Positions 43,896 to 55,700 of a stretch of 64,000 nucleotides of DNA are shown here, piece after piece. The notes under the pieces were generated by a model. It had not been told where the DNA came from. It did not search any database and saw only the letters and a program-made list of their open reading frames with translations. The first letter of the stretch is position 1. Each line of letters begins with the position of its first letter. Origin of the DNA: Ditylenchus dipsaci. Taxonomy: Eukaryota; Nematoda; Chromadorea; Rhabditida; Anguinidae. The position numbers and the translations under genes are program-made. The stretch lies in NCBI GenBank assembly GCA_004194705.1, contig SADC01000094.1, positions 62,001 through 126,000 on the forward strand, given 5' to 3'.

Positions 43896-45069
43896 TATTA
43901 CCCACCTGGTGGTGTTAAAACCTTGAAAAAATATAATTTTTTTGATATAAACAGGCAAAACAAAAATTTGCCCAAAAAAAAGTCAATTTTCGCCAAAAAA
44001 GTATTTTCCGAAGTACACGTATTGAGCGCAGCAGCTTCTTTTATATTCAAAAAAAAGCCCTTTTCCTGGGCTTTCTAATGGTGTGTCGTTCGGCTACATA
44101 CGAAAAAAAATTCTCCGATCCTTATATAGTAAAAGAACACTCTGATTTCTGGCGAGGCCACTTTTTCATCGCTTTTTTGAAACTCCTATTGTCATGTGTG
44201 GTGATTGTTATTTTCTCCTCAGAATTTATCGCTTTATCGCATATTTGAGCCCATTCTTTTAGTTTATAATAAGTATTCCTACTGAACAAATAAGCAGCTT
44301 CTTGGTGCAATCAATTTTTAGCTTTTCGAATCAATTTCTCTATATTCTTAGTTCAACAGTCGTATGTTCCACCATAAAAATTAATCCTCAGTGTTCTTAT
44401 TGTGTGTTTTACGCACGCCTATTTTTCCCTCCCATCTCTTTCTTGATCACTAATGCACGAGAGGTAGGTGCGCCACCCCAAATACAGACACAGCTCAAAA
44501 GGTGAACACTCTGACCACCTATCTCTCCCTTAACCACACTTTTCGTCTCCAAAAGGTGACGAATTGGATTGAGGATGAGTGAGAAAGGACTTGTTTCTGG
44601 GATTTCAGATGCCTTTCTCTCCTCTCTTGTTCAACCTTTAATACCTGTATTCCGTCTAGTGGTGGCTATTTTTCACAAATTTCCTCTCTTTCTCTTGCTC
44701 TAATGTGATGGTTTGTGAGAATGTGAGAGGAAGACAGGTGTGTGTCCACTTGCTGGTCGGAGAACACCAATCAATCGATTGTGCTCAAGGAAGGTAACCT
44801 TTGCCAAGGTTATTTGTGACTAACTTCATTAGTCATATTTGAGCCAATTCTTTTTGTTTATAATAATTATATTTTCATTTGTTGGGGGCTATATGTTTTA
44901 CAGTCGACTCTCATATGTAAAAACACCCTCTCGAATTCGTTTCCGCCTAGGATCCGACACTTTTTTAACCCACTTTTTCTTTTGCGAATCTGATTGGCTA
45001 TTCTAGTCCTGAAAATCGAAAGGATTTCGATTTGGCCGTAATTTTTTTAAAAAGTACTTCAAATTCAGA
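43896..45069. other. gene-poor flank upstream of the myosin exons
   Basis: 43980-44100 contains cctgggctttctaatggtgt text shared with 27650 and 58320. 44320-44850 is pyrimidine-rich and not recognisably repetitive. A CAGTCGACTCTCATATGTAA half element begins at 44904. Confidence 0.35.
44708..44737 (+). CDS. possible first coding exon of the myosin gene
   Basis: ATG followed by nine open codons (MVCENVRGRQ) ends at a CAG|GTGTGTG donor in phase 0, the phase needed to join the myosin exon at 46764 (PFHWQS). It sits in a non-repetitive pyrimidine-rich stretch. Any short ATG with a donor could do this, so it is only a candidate. Confidence 0.2.
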
Positions 45070-45211
45070 CACCGTATTTCCTCTAATAGAGCGGCGTGCC
45101 GCTCTATTTTTCAAACCTTGAAAATCGTGAAATTGTCAATCAAAAATGGCCTTATTATGAAATCCTAGTCAAAGAATAGGGTGGTGCCGCTCTATTTGAG
45201 GAAATACGGTG
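45070..45211. mobile_element. CCGTATTT-type foldback, copy 5
   Basis: ccgtatttcctctaatagag left, ctctatttgaggaaatacgg right, inner gcggc words. The flanking dinucleotide is CA/TG rather than TA, perhaps a mutated site. Confidence 0.65.
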
Positions 45212-45361
45212 GACGTCAAAAAAATGTCGTGGCATGTTTTAGCTTTTTTGCCAACTTTCAGTTTGGTAAGCAAACCAAATGAATTATTACCAAAATTATG
45301 CCACTTTTTTGAAATCAGAGATGATCACCTTGAATTTTGGAGCCTTTGGCGTCTTTTGTGA

Positions 45362-45519
45362 TACCGTATATCTTCTAATAAGGACCCATCGGGGCTTTAT
45401 TTTTCAACCCCTCTTTGGAGGTGGGGCCTTATTGGAAGATGCCTTTTTGGCCTTATTTGAGGCGGGGACTCATTTTAACACCTCTCAAGAGGTGGGGCCT
45501 TATTAGAAGATATACGGTA
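45362..45519. mobile_element. CCGTATTT-type foldback, copy 6
   Basis: taccgtatatcttctaataa left, ttattagaagatatacggta right, TA-flanked; nearly the same sequence as copy 7 at 47915-48083, so the two are recent relatives. Confidence 0.75.
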
Positions 45520-46399
45520 TATGACAAAAATGGGGCAAATGCCTACGCACCGATTCCATCTATTTGATGATTTTGCACCTTTTTTGTTTTTAATAAGCCA
45601 CAAAAAAATAAATGACGGCTGAAAATTGTGGCTAAAGAAAGCACTGGCCCTTTACTCTCCATATGTTTCTTTGTTGGTTTTTTTTGCCACAAACAACAAA
45701 TAAACAATAATAATTATTATTATTGTTTATGGACTGCTTTAAGGGCTGATTATTTACGGGATGAATCAGACAGACCAAGGGATGACATCTCCCACCCTGT
45801 CTTAGATAGGAACAGGAACTGTTTTGCTGTAGTTGTCTAGTCTTCTGTCCCTTTTCCAGCTCTTTTTCTGCACTCAGCCATCTGGCAAATCGATCTATAG
45901 GATGACTCACAAACAACCACACAAACTTTTGCCCGTTTTATATATGTGATTTTGTACGCGAAACGGAAAAAAACTGTTGTTATTTTTTGAAAAGCAGTCT
46001 ATATTGATTTTGACTAGTTGATTATTCTTATTATGCATTTTTACGCTCTGATTGTTGCGTGTTTTGCATGGTTTTGCTACTGAATTTGTAGTTTTTTTGC
46101 AAGTTCTGTCATTTTTGCAGGTAGTTTTTTTGTTGTGTTTGGCTGGAGCAGTGTCTTTATTACGGCTATTATCTTTTGTACTTGTTTCAAATTTTAATTT
46201 TGGCTATATTATTAAATTAGAAACTAAACTTTTAATTCGATTCGGATTACTGTCAGTGTTGAAGAACAGTTTGTTCGACTGCCATGGTTGGTTTTTTACT
46301 AAGTTATTTATTTTGAAGAGATGTCTGTGAGGTGTCGCAAGAAGAATGATCATTTTGGTTTAATTGGATAGGATTAGATAGATGTAGATTAGGGCACGT
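45520..46399. other. no gene recognised
   Basis: Around 45660-45740 a taataattattattattg palindrome-like stretch. A plus-strand hydrophobic frame at 46052-46330 has no start context or splice support. This is sequence between the candidate myosin first exon and exon 46764. Confidence 0.3.
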
Positions 46400-46615
46400 A
46401 ACTCAAAATTTTGAAAAAGGAGATTTGGGTAAAAAAAGGCATTTTGACCATTTTTTGAAGTAAAAGGGTCATTTTATCCAGTGCTTATTGCTATTTTGGA
46501 GCGAAAAAAAAAAAGATTTTGAATAAAGACTTCAAAAATAAAAAAGATTTTGGGTCCCAAAAAGGACAAATCTTTTAAAAAGGACACATACGAGCACTGA
46601 TGTAGATGGATATAC
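46400..46615. repeat. hAT-like fragment, inverse core copy
   Basis: cattttatccagtgcttatt (46470-46489) is the inverse of the AATAAGCACTGGATAAAATG core, flanked by gacaaatcttttaaaaagga words as in 3839-4056. Confidence 0.45.
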
Positions 46616-46763
46616 TAAAAAATTTATGTTGTTAGCTACTTGCTTCATCGATATGTCCAGGAAAACTTTTTAGACGTTTGGTTTACACTGAAAAAAAAGA
46701 TGGATACAGATCCATGAATTTTCTTAAAGGTGGCTCCATTATTGATTATATTTTTTGTTGTAG

Positions 46764-49700
46764 CCGTTCCATTGGCAGTCTAATGTGAACGTGCAGAACG
46801 TGGGTGTTGAGGATATGGTGCTTCTCAGACACCTTTCTGATGATTCCATAGTAGACAATCTCAAGAAAAGGCTGGCCGCCAAGTCCATCTTTGTGAGACA
46901 TCATGCCCTCATTCAAATCATCAACCAAAGCTCATAATTTTAGACGTACATTGGAGGGGTGCTTATTTCAGTCAACCCCTTCAAAGAAATGCCCTACTTT
47001 ACAGACAAAGAGATGGAGCTATACCAAGGGGCTGCTCAGTATGAAAATCCCCACATATATACTCTCTGGCCGATGATATGTACAGGTTTGTCATTTTTCT
47101 GGATGTATAGGGATGAAGGTTGACCATGTTGACTGCAGAAACATGATGATAGACAACGAAAGACAATGTGTGATAATTAGTGGAGAGAGTGGTGCCGGAA
47201 AAACAGTGTGTGCCAAATACATTATGAACTATATTGCTAGAATCTCGGGTGGTGGATCCAGGGTCCAGGTAACTATTTTGTTCATTTTTGTTTCCAATGG
47301 CTTGTATGGTTGTGTTCGACTATTTTGCAAATGGATTTGCAGTTTTGTATTGAATTTCGTGCATTTATAAACTGTCCACATACTCTCTAATTCTCAGAGA
47401 TTACATTCTCTCTTGTTATGGAACCAGCTTGAAATGTAGATAGCAATAGGCAATTTTTTAAATTTGCGCGGGACAGCTTTTTTACTCCCCGAATATTAAA
47501 AATACTTAATTTTTAAGTTATTTTTTTTGTATTAATTGAGGCAAATTTCACTCCAGCATAAAAAGTCCAACAACGACCACAGTTCGCTACCTCGTCTGAT
47601 AGGCAGTGTTGGAAATATTCAAATTTCTCGTCCTCGTACTTCGTACCAAAATTTTCGGGACTCGTACTTCGTACTCGTCCTCGTACCAACTTTTTCAAAT
47701 CCCTCGTACTCATCTTCGTCCTCGTCTTTTTCTCGTCTTTTGTGTTCTCACTCGTACTTGGCTCGTACTTCATATTTAATAGCCAAAAAGTAAGTTTTTA
47801 TAAAAAAAAGTACACCTTTGCTAAAAGCTTATATATTTTGTTGTTAAATTATAACAGAACCCGATTTCTTCAAAGTGATTTCAAGATTTGAGTTTTCATT
47901 AAAAAACTACAAAATACCGTATATCTTCTAATAAGAACCCATGGGGCCTTATCTTTCAACCCCTCTTTGGAGGTGGGGCCTTATTGGAAGATGCCTTTTT
48001 GGCCTTATTAGGCCTTATTTGAGGCGGGGACTCATTTTTCAACACCTGTTGGGAGGTGGGGCCTTATTAGAAGATATACGGTAGGTACATTGCAAATTTT
48101 CGCGCCTATTGTGAAGTGAGATCTCTAAAAAGACAAGGTATCAAATTTCTGGCTTTGCTTGGCAACTATATTGCCACTGATAAAACAGGGGATCCTCTTT
48201 TTAGGACGACGATGAAAAGAATCAACGCATCGTTAATGATCACCTCAAATGACTAGTCAAAAAGCTAGCAAAGAGAAAAAAAGCAAATGCTTGCTTAAGA
48301 AAATCAAAACTATTGCTTAAAAATTTATTCGAATAATTGGATTGTTCGTAAAAATAAACTTTTCGGTGAAAAAACAGATTTTAATTAAGAAAGTTCTAGC
48401 AAGGACGAGTCGTCTTTACCCTTTGTTATTTCGTCCTCTTCCTTGCCCCTTCGTCCTCGTCCTCGTACTTGTAATTTTTTGAGCCTAGTACTTCGTCTTC
48501 GTACCTCGTTTTCGAAGCTGCTCGTAGTCGTCCTCGTAGTACGAGGACGAGTTCCCAACACTGCTGATAGGACAATTCAAGGTTGCAGTATAGAATCCCC
48601 CACGCAGAGTAATCGGATGGAAGGGATAACTTCATATTCGTGTTACTCGACTTGGAGTTGAGATGCGCACACCCACATACCTTAGACACAAATCACTCGA
48701 AAGTGACTCTGGATGCATGAAAAAACATGCATACCAGAGTTTATTTATGCGGTAGACCCCAGTATTCAAAACTATGTTCAACGTCTTCTTGTTAGTGGGT
48801 CCTGTGTTATTAGTGGCCCCGTTTTATTCCCTTCCCCTCCCAATACAGCCCTTATTCCCTTTAAAATTCAAAAGGTGCCAATTTAAATTTTTCAAATTTT
48901 GACTAAATAATCATGATACCCCCCCCCCTCTCTGTGAATCGAAATTTTTTTCTCAGAATTAAAAAAACAGCAGGCTTTCTCTATGAAATCGGGTCGCGAA
49001 ACACGAATATGAAGTTATCTCCTCCATCCGATCACTCTGCGTGGGGGGGGGCGGGATTCTATACTCAAGCCCAATTCAATGCAACTTCGGGCCTCCCTCC
49101 GCGAATTCCGCGAAAAGGCTTATACTGATTTGGTTTGCGAAAAAGCTGAAATAGGTCACGAAAAAGATTATTTATCTCACGAAAAACCATCAACTAAAAA
49201 CTACCAAACATCCGTCCCAGACCCTAAAAAAGTGAACTATTTATTAGTCACAACTTCCGTACGCTGGCCTACCCCGAGCCTAAGAGCTAAGTCTAAACTT
49301 GTTGTTCCAAAGGGTAGTTACAGCTACATTTGCATTAATGGCTGTAAACATAGTCAAGTTTACCCCTCAACTTTTTTGGGGTCAACTTTTGTCAAAATTG
49401 CTAAAATATCAATTTTTTAAAGGGAAAGTGCCGAATCTAATATTTGTGACCCCCACTCAACTTTTTGAGCTTTACAAAATAGCTTTAACAGAAATTCAAA
49501 ATCTTGTCTCTATAAAATTTTAGCAAAAGTTGACCCTAAGTTGACCCCAGTTGACCGCTCAACTTTTTTTACTCACCGATTTTTCTGCGTCGAATTTTTA
49601 TAAATCAGTCGGAAAAACTGCCTATATTTTCGTGTAGAGCACAAAAAGTTGCCCTAGGGTCATAAATATCGAAATAAAAAATATTAAGAAAAATATCGAC

Positions 49701-52700
49701 ATTTTTTGAATTTAAGAAAAAGTTGACCCCGACTATGGTTACAGCCAATAGAAAAAACTTTTGTTGAACTTGCTTTTTTAGGTCCAAAGGGTAGTTACAG
49801 GGATTTTTAAAAGGTCCGATTTATGGGCAGGGGTATTCGCTACTATTTTAATAGCGCCGAAAGGAAGCTGGGAATCTCAGCTACATTTACTTTTTAAAAA
49901 ATTCACTAACAGCACAAAAAAATCGGGTTAAAATTTCAAAAAATATGGGCCGGTTGATCACTTGCTTGATTAGTGTACCAACCAAGTGATCGACCAGCCC
50001 ATATTTTGAAATTTTAACCCGATTTTTTTGTACTGTTAGCAAATCTATTAAAAGCAAATGTAGTTGAGATTTCCGGCTACATTTTAAATATATAATAAAT
50101 ACCATATAAAAGTTAAGTCAAAACCTTCATACACATTTTTAAAAACGCAAAAATCGCAATCAACCGGGCTGGTTGATTCCGCACGACTGAGCTTGTGGGA
50201 CGTTTTAAAGGCTTTCATTAATGTGGATAGGATAGTCTGGCATCAAATATTCTTTTTTAAAAACCTAAGATTTTTTTAGTAAGAAACAGAGCATTGATGT
50301 AACTAAATCAGAGTTTGACTGTAGTTTTAAGACAACCTGCGAGTTTTTTCTGATATCACTTTTATTTCTCACCTCTACTACGACCAGTAAAACCAAATAT
50401 ATTTCAGCACGTCAAGGAGGTCATAATTAAGTCCAATCCCCTGCTAGAATCCTTCGGCAATGCTGCCACACTCCGGAACTGGAATTCTTCGAGATTTGGC
50501 AAATATGTGGAAATCATTTTCGGCCAGTTTTCAATTAATACAAAAAACTCTTGTTGAACTTGCTTTTTTAGGTCGTGGAGGTGAGCCTATTGGAGGTCAG
50601 ATCTCGAACTTTTTGCTGGAAAAGTCGAGAGTAGTGTCCTTGGGCAAGAACGAAAGAAATTTCCACATATTTTACCAGTTGATCGCTGGGGCTGACACAC
50701 ACACTAGAGGTTATTATCAGTAATTTAGTGGCTGTTTATCGGTTATATAATTATTATAAAGTTAAAATAGGCTGGGGAAGATTCAGCAAAAACGAAATTT
50801 GGCAAGCTTAACTAGAGCTGTTGAGCCAGAAGTATTATATCGTCTAGATCAAAAACACCCAAAACCACTTTTTCGACGCTTTAGCCTTGAAACTATGCTT
50901 GAAAATGTTTTAAGGTAGAAATTAGGGTTGGACGCGGTCGGGTACCCGAACCGAGAACCGGGTGTCCAGGAACCGGAAGAACCGAGAACCGAGTCCAGGA
51001 ACCGACCGGTTCCGGTTCCAAATAAGCACTGGATAGAATCGCTTAGAAAAATTGAAACCTTCAATTTGAAAGTTAATTTAAGTTCAAAGTTTAACTTTTG
51101 TTTGCTATATCGCTTTGCATTCTCCAATTGAAATGTTTCTAGAAGCAATGCCGCGTCAAACAGCAAGTATCTGGAAGTTCTTCGACGTAATTACAGTCAA
51201 AGACGAGCAAAAGCGCAGATGTCTCAAATGCAGAGATCTTCTAGAGGTTCCAAAGGATTCATCTACCTCGAATATGATCAAGCATCTTCAAAAGAAAGGG
51301 CACGCTGAAGAGCTGAAAAAGTACGAATCCGGCAATGATGAGCAAAGCACTGTAATATTTTTGTAACGGCTGCAAGGCGTTTTATGTTTATAAATGTTTA
51401 GGCGCCGAAAATCACTTCATTCTTTGGTCAGAAGCAGCATGTGGACGACAAGCAGCGCGCTATGGATGAGGAATCGGTCAAAATAATATTCCGTCAAAAT
51501 GCCAATAAACACATGTCATATGTGGTTTTATTTTCTATGGGGTATCAAGTTGTCATTACCCGCATACCCGGTCGGGTACCCGACCGGGTAAAATGCTACC
51601 CGAACCGAGAACCGGGTCCGTGGAAACCCGGGTACCGGGAACCGGGTTGAGCCAAATTACCCGACCGCGTCCAACCCTAGTAGAAATCCATACTTCTCAG
51701 TAAACAATTGCTTAATCGAATCTCCTGTAGCCCTAAAATACGGTGATAGGCGGAAATACAGTCAAACCTCTCTACTATGGCACCCCCAAAAATTCGTTCC
51801 CGCCTTGGGTCCGACACTTTTTTTAACCGAATTTTCACATTCATCCATTCTGTTTTGACAGTCTGGTCCCAAATATCGTAAGGATTCCGATTTTGCCAAT
51901 CGTTTTTCAGAATTATAAAAAAATTCTTCTAAAAAAGCAAAAACTCAGTTTAAAAACAGGAAAATTCAAAAATTTCTGTTTTTAAACTGAGTTTTTGCTT
52001 TTTTAGAAGAATTTTCTTCATAATTCTGAAAAACGATCGGCAAAATCGGAATCCTTACGATATTTGGGACCAGACTGTCAAAACAGAAATGGCAAAAGCC
52101 TTCAAAAATCGAGGTAAAAAAAGTGTCGGACCCAAGGCGGAACAAACTTTTGGGGTGCCATAGTAGAGAGGTTTGACTGTATTTATTCTGGGTTTTTTAG
52201 AGTGATTTTTTATGGTTGCAGATAGCGTTTTTTGGTGTATGCCGGATTATTGCACACATGCCCTATTTACGATACGCTGAACACGATGGCAATCCTAAAA
52301 ATGCAAACTTTCTGAATCAGTCTCGAGATACAGGCCTTGGAAGTTAAGTACTCAGTGACATCCAAATTCGGGAGATGGCAAGAAACTTTTTAGTAGATTA
52401 CTTATGTTTAGGGTATTTATGTTATGTTAGGCGATTTATGTTTAGGCGATTTCAGCTTTCCAAGCCAAAAACCCGAAAATTTTCTGTTTTCGGATTTTGG
52501 CTAGGTTAAGCGCGCCGAAAATTTCGTGGCGCCGTCTACTCTACTTATGTTTTTAATGAAGTCATGAGAGTATTTTGCCCTCTTTGAAAGCTCGTGAACA
52601 GGGTTATGTGTATACCTCCTCAATTTAGATGTCCCTGAGTACGTGACTTCCAAGGCCTCTACCTCAAAACTGAGTGACAAGTTGGCATTTTTAAGACTGC

Positions 52701-55700
52701 CATCGTGATCAGCGTATCTCAAATACGGTATGTATGCAATAATCCGGCATACCCCGAAAATTTCTATGGACACTCTATAAAGGCCGAGGTCCAAAATTCG
52801 AAAATAATCACTCAAAGGGAGGGGGAACTTTATATACGCGTCGTCGAGGTCATAGATATATATCGACTACTACTGGATGCCTCGACTATTACTGGATGCA
52901 TATCTTATTTTTTATTCCTCTCATTGACAAGCTTGTTGTCAAAATAATCTTCACACTCTTGTCTATTCAACAAAATCATCAGCAGAGGGTTTCGCAGCTG
53001 CATGAGCTTATTTACAGGCTAATATAGGCTTAATTTCCGAAAATCTATCGTTTTGGGGTTTTTATTTGACTGATTCGATTGATATTTTCAGAATTTTTTT
53101 TTACAAGCCACTCGTCTTATGTACTTAAATGTAGCCAAGATTCTGGGCTTTCATTTGAACTATTATACAGGAAATAAGATAATATTTTGTTAGAGCTAAA
53201 ATTTGAATAATATTCAACGATGTTCAATTTCATGCCATCCTACACATGCCTGTCATTTGCGTAAAATCCCGAAATTAGTGGATTTTCTGAGAGTGAAGCA
53301 GTGCTGAAAATGGTTGCAATCGATTTCTCGATGATTTTTAGACCTAGAAGTCAGTGAACATTAAAGGCGCATTCACAATGAGGAGTCTGTTTGCGAATGC
53401 TAAAACAGACTCCTCACTAAGAATCTCCGATACAGAATCCTCGCTTTTTAAATTTTCTTTTCCCAAAATTATTCAATTAGTGCGGTTTTTTTATTTTCTA
53501 GCTGCTTATGTATCTTCTTACATCATATAGTTGAGGTTTAGGGCTACCAAATGAGCTATTGATTGAGTAAATATTGCTGAAAAAACTCAGATAAAATTTT
53601 AAGAATCCGCCCAAGAATCCTGACTCAAATTTGAGTGCGGATGCTTCGAATAATTTTTTTAGCATTTTTCCCATAATCTACACGATATTCTGATTATCCA
53701 ATGTGCGAAAATCAGAAAAACGCGATTGGGCCAAAAACCCCCTGATTTAACGTTTTCCCTCCAACTCCGAGTTAGTCAGTTTTTCTCTTTAGCCAATTTT
53801 GAGCGGATTCTTTCTTTTTAAACTCAATTTTTTCAACAACATCTTTTTATCAACAGCTCATCTGGTAGCCCTGAATCTTGAGTACAAAATTGCACCAACA
53901 GAATAGTTTTTGAAAATTAAAAAAAAGTTATGGTGATTTCCGTGTGACAAATCTGATTTAGCATCCGCAAACAGCCTCCTCGTTGTATTTTCGGCTTTAC
54001 TAAAAAGTAGAAAAAAAGTGTGCACTGAAGGGTTTTCGAAACTTCGACCTAGGCGATGCGTATATAAAGTTTCCTTCCCCTTTAAAGGCTATTGCCGTCT
54101 CTGACAACGGTTGTCTCCCGCTAATTCAAAAAAATTCTTAATAATTGAACTTCTGTACGGAATTTTTCAACTTGGTTTCTAACACAACTATACCTAAAAT
54201 AAATTTCTAAGTCTTATTTTGTTAGAAAACAATCTGAAAATCCGTACAAAAAAGTTCAACGATTAGGCGAAAAAACTTCAATTGGCGGGGACAATCCAGA
54301 ACGCATGGCCATGGCCCTTTAAAAACACATACCAGAGCGTTACACTGCAATTAAGGCGGAGACCAGCAATTTATTTCTCTCATGACCGTTTTCTATACGC
54401 GTTATACCTGATCCGACGAAAGTTTTCTGCCTACTTTTTAAAACTAGGATAAGGTCATAAAAATCAGATTTTCCACAAACCGAATGAAAACAAGGACGAT
54501 TTTTGAAAACTTGCTGGTCCTTGCCTCAATTCGCGGTGTAACGCGATGTATGCCCCTTTAAGCACTTTTTCGAATTGGATCATTTGTTTTAATCCGATTG
54601 CAATTCGAAAGAAATTTTTCCCGAAATTTGCGCCTACCTCCTAATATACAGGCTTTTTGTTTTAAAAGTACCAATAACCAAAAATTTTAGACTAGAAATT
54701 GTTTAATTTTTAATCAATTGCTTTTGCAGACAATTTGGGGATCAGCACAGTAGATTACTACAACTACCTCAACCAAAGTGGATGTTATAGAGCAGAGGGG
54801 ACTGATGATGCCAAAGAATATGCTGAAACACTGGTTGGTTGTACTTAACAATAGTATCAAAATCAGGCACAATGTAAATAGGCAGATTTAACAGATTGTA
54901 TAGAAAGAAGTTTTGTTTGATTGCAAAGCTGAAGAGCGCAAATAAAAAGCAATTGAAAAAGGCACTGTTAGACTGCTTCATAAGATACATAAGTAGGGTT
55001 GTCGACTTTCGACTTTTAAGTCGAAAGTCGAAAGGTCGAAATTTTTTTAAGGCAGATTTTTTTTACCGGAGTGTAAATCTGATTTTACAATGTACAGTCG
55101 ACTCTCGATTTAAGGACACCCCCAAAGTTCGTCCCAGCTGGGTCCGACACTTTTTTTAGCTCGATTTTCGAAGCTTTTTTAAAATTCTGTTTTGACAGTC
55201 TGGTCGCAAATATCGCAAGGATGTCGATTTTGCCGATCGTTTTTCAAAATTCAAAAAATTTTTCTTCTAAAAAAGCAAACCCTCGATTTAAGGACAGGGA
55301 TTTTAGAAAAAGACTGTCCTTAAATCGAGGTTTTGCTTTTTTAGAAGAAAAAGTTTCTGGATTTTAAAAAACAATCGAAAAAATCGGCACCCTTGCAATA
55401 CTTACGACCAGACTGTCAAAACAGAATTTTAAAAAAGCTTCGAAAATCGAGCTAAAAAAAGTGTCGGACCCAGCTGGGGAACGAACTTTTGGGGATGTCA
55501 CTAAATCGAGAGTCGACTGCATACCCAACTTTTAATTCTGAGTATATGTTGTAAAATCAGATTTTCGCTCCAAAGCCAAAAATCGACCTTAAAAAAATTT
55601 CGACCTTTCGACTTAAAAGTTGAAAGTCGACAGCCCTATACATAAGATTCTGACACCGAATTCGTGTTCAGCATGGTCGAATTACTTGAGAAACTTTTGT

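Noticed and set aside
46052..46330. Hydrophobic 92-codon plus-strand frame as a membrane protein
   Set aside because: T-rich intron-like sequence between the candidate first exon and exon 46764 of myosin; no codon bias or homologous motif.
52501..52815. 105-codon minus-strand frame
   Set aside because: It lies in one arm of the 52225-52780 foldback; the other arm translates to a similar string.
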